Below are positions 5,565 to 5,709 of a DNA stretch of 5,709 bases, piece after piece. The stretch spans positions 1 through 5,709 of the forward strand of contig CAZBJW010000267.1 in the NCBI GenBank assembly GCA_964492135.1, read 5' to 3'. The stretch comes from CAYGAW01 sp964492135 (lineage in GTDB: Bacteria; Chloroflexota; Anaerolineae; UBA7937; B3-Chlor). The notes below the pieces were generated by a model, which worked only from the letters and a program-made list of their open reading frames with translations, did not search any database and was not told where the DNA came from. The first letter of the stretch is position 1. Each line of letters begins with the position of its first letter. The position numbers were made by a program, and so were the translations under genes.

Positions 5565-5709
5565 TTCGGCGCTTAAACCCCGCACGTATCGGCATCTACC
5601 TGCTGCTCATGTTGTTTGCGGTTCTCTTCTTGGTGCCGGTTTACGTCGTGCTGGCCGGCTCACTGAAGACCTTCACCGAGGTGCAAGACCTCTCCAGGTT
5701 GTGGAGCCC
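5561..5709 (+). CDS. Sugar ABC transporter permease, MalG/UgpE type (second permease), 3' end cut by window
   Basis: The frame opens at the ATG of the ATGA overlap and stays open for 49 codons plus two bases to the window end. The visible product begins MIRRLNPARIGIYLLLM, with a basic start, one membrane span at about residues 11-33 (through LFLVPVYVVLAG), and then SLKTFTEV and LSRLW. This is the standard N-terminus of MalG-type permeases, which read roughly LLPVYV..TSLK near this point. GGGAG at 5548-5552 lies eight bases before the ATG, inside the preceding gene. It should pair with the MalF-type protein to complete the channel. The EAA loop and the remaining spans lie beyond the window, so integrity cannot be judged. 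Confidence 0.88.
   Translation, partial: MIRRLNPARIGIYLLLMLFAVLFLVPVYVVLAGSLKTFTEVQDLSRLWS

Noticed and set aside
1..5709. CRISPR arrays, insertion sequences, rRNA or tRNA genes
   Set aside because: No regularly spaced repeats, transposase-like products, terminal inverted repeats with target duplications, or structured RNA gene consensus were seen on either strand.

Overview
The window carries a bacterial sugar-uptake and trehalose-metabolism locus, with every confident gene on the + strand. In order they are a trehalose glycosyltransferring synthase (treT, 44-1306), a MalK/UgpC-type ABC ATPase (1968-3068), a sugar-binding lipoprotein (3260-4534), a MalF-type permease (4635-5564) and the first 49 codons of a MalG-type permease (from 5561, cut by the window end). 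The DNA is fairly GC-rich. A diderm or monoderm bacterium of the Chloroflexota (Anaerolineae/Caldilineae-like) is my best guess, because the binding protein has the short Ala/Pro linker and closing Cys pair I associate with that phylum and closely resembles the Thermus glucose-binding protein. Deinococcota remains an alternative. The taxonomy is inference.

Layout: positions 1-43 hold too little to assign. treT is followed by a 661-base gap (1307-1967) with no convincing gene. The gap is not featureless. It has two imperfect inverted repeats (1443-1476 and 1501-1528), a good sigma-70-type promoter (TTGAAA, 17 bases, TAAAAT at 1577-1605), a 40-codon hydrophobic reading frame resembling a permease N-terminus (1622-1744), and a leader hairpin just before the ATPase gene. 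The transporter genes then follow closely: 191 bases before the binding protein, 100 bases before the first permease (nearly all of them in one long stem-loop), and an ATGA overlap between the two permeases.

Working model: the lipoprotein captures a sugar outside the membrane, the two permeases form the channel, and the ATPase dimer drives import. The binding protein looks like the Thermus glucose/mannose type, so glucose is the most likely cargo, although trehalose or another glucoside is possible. TreT reversibly links glucose plus NDP-glucose to trehalose, so the locus could turn imported glucose into trehalose or split imported trehalose. The families are familiar. I see no sign of a wholly new system; the points worth checking are the regulatory DNA/RNA structures and the possible gene remnants in the large gap.
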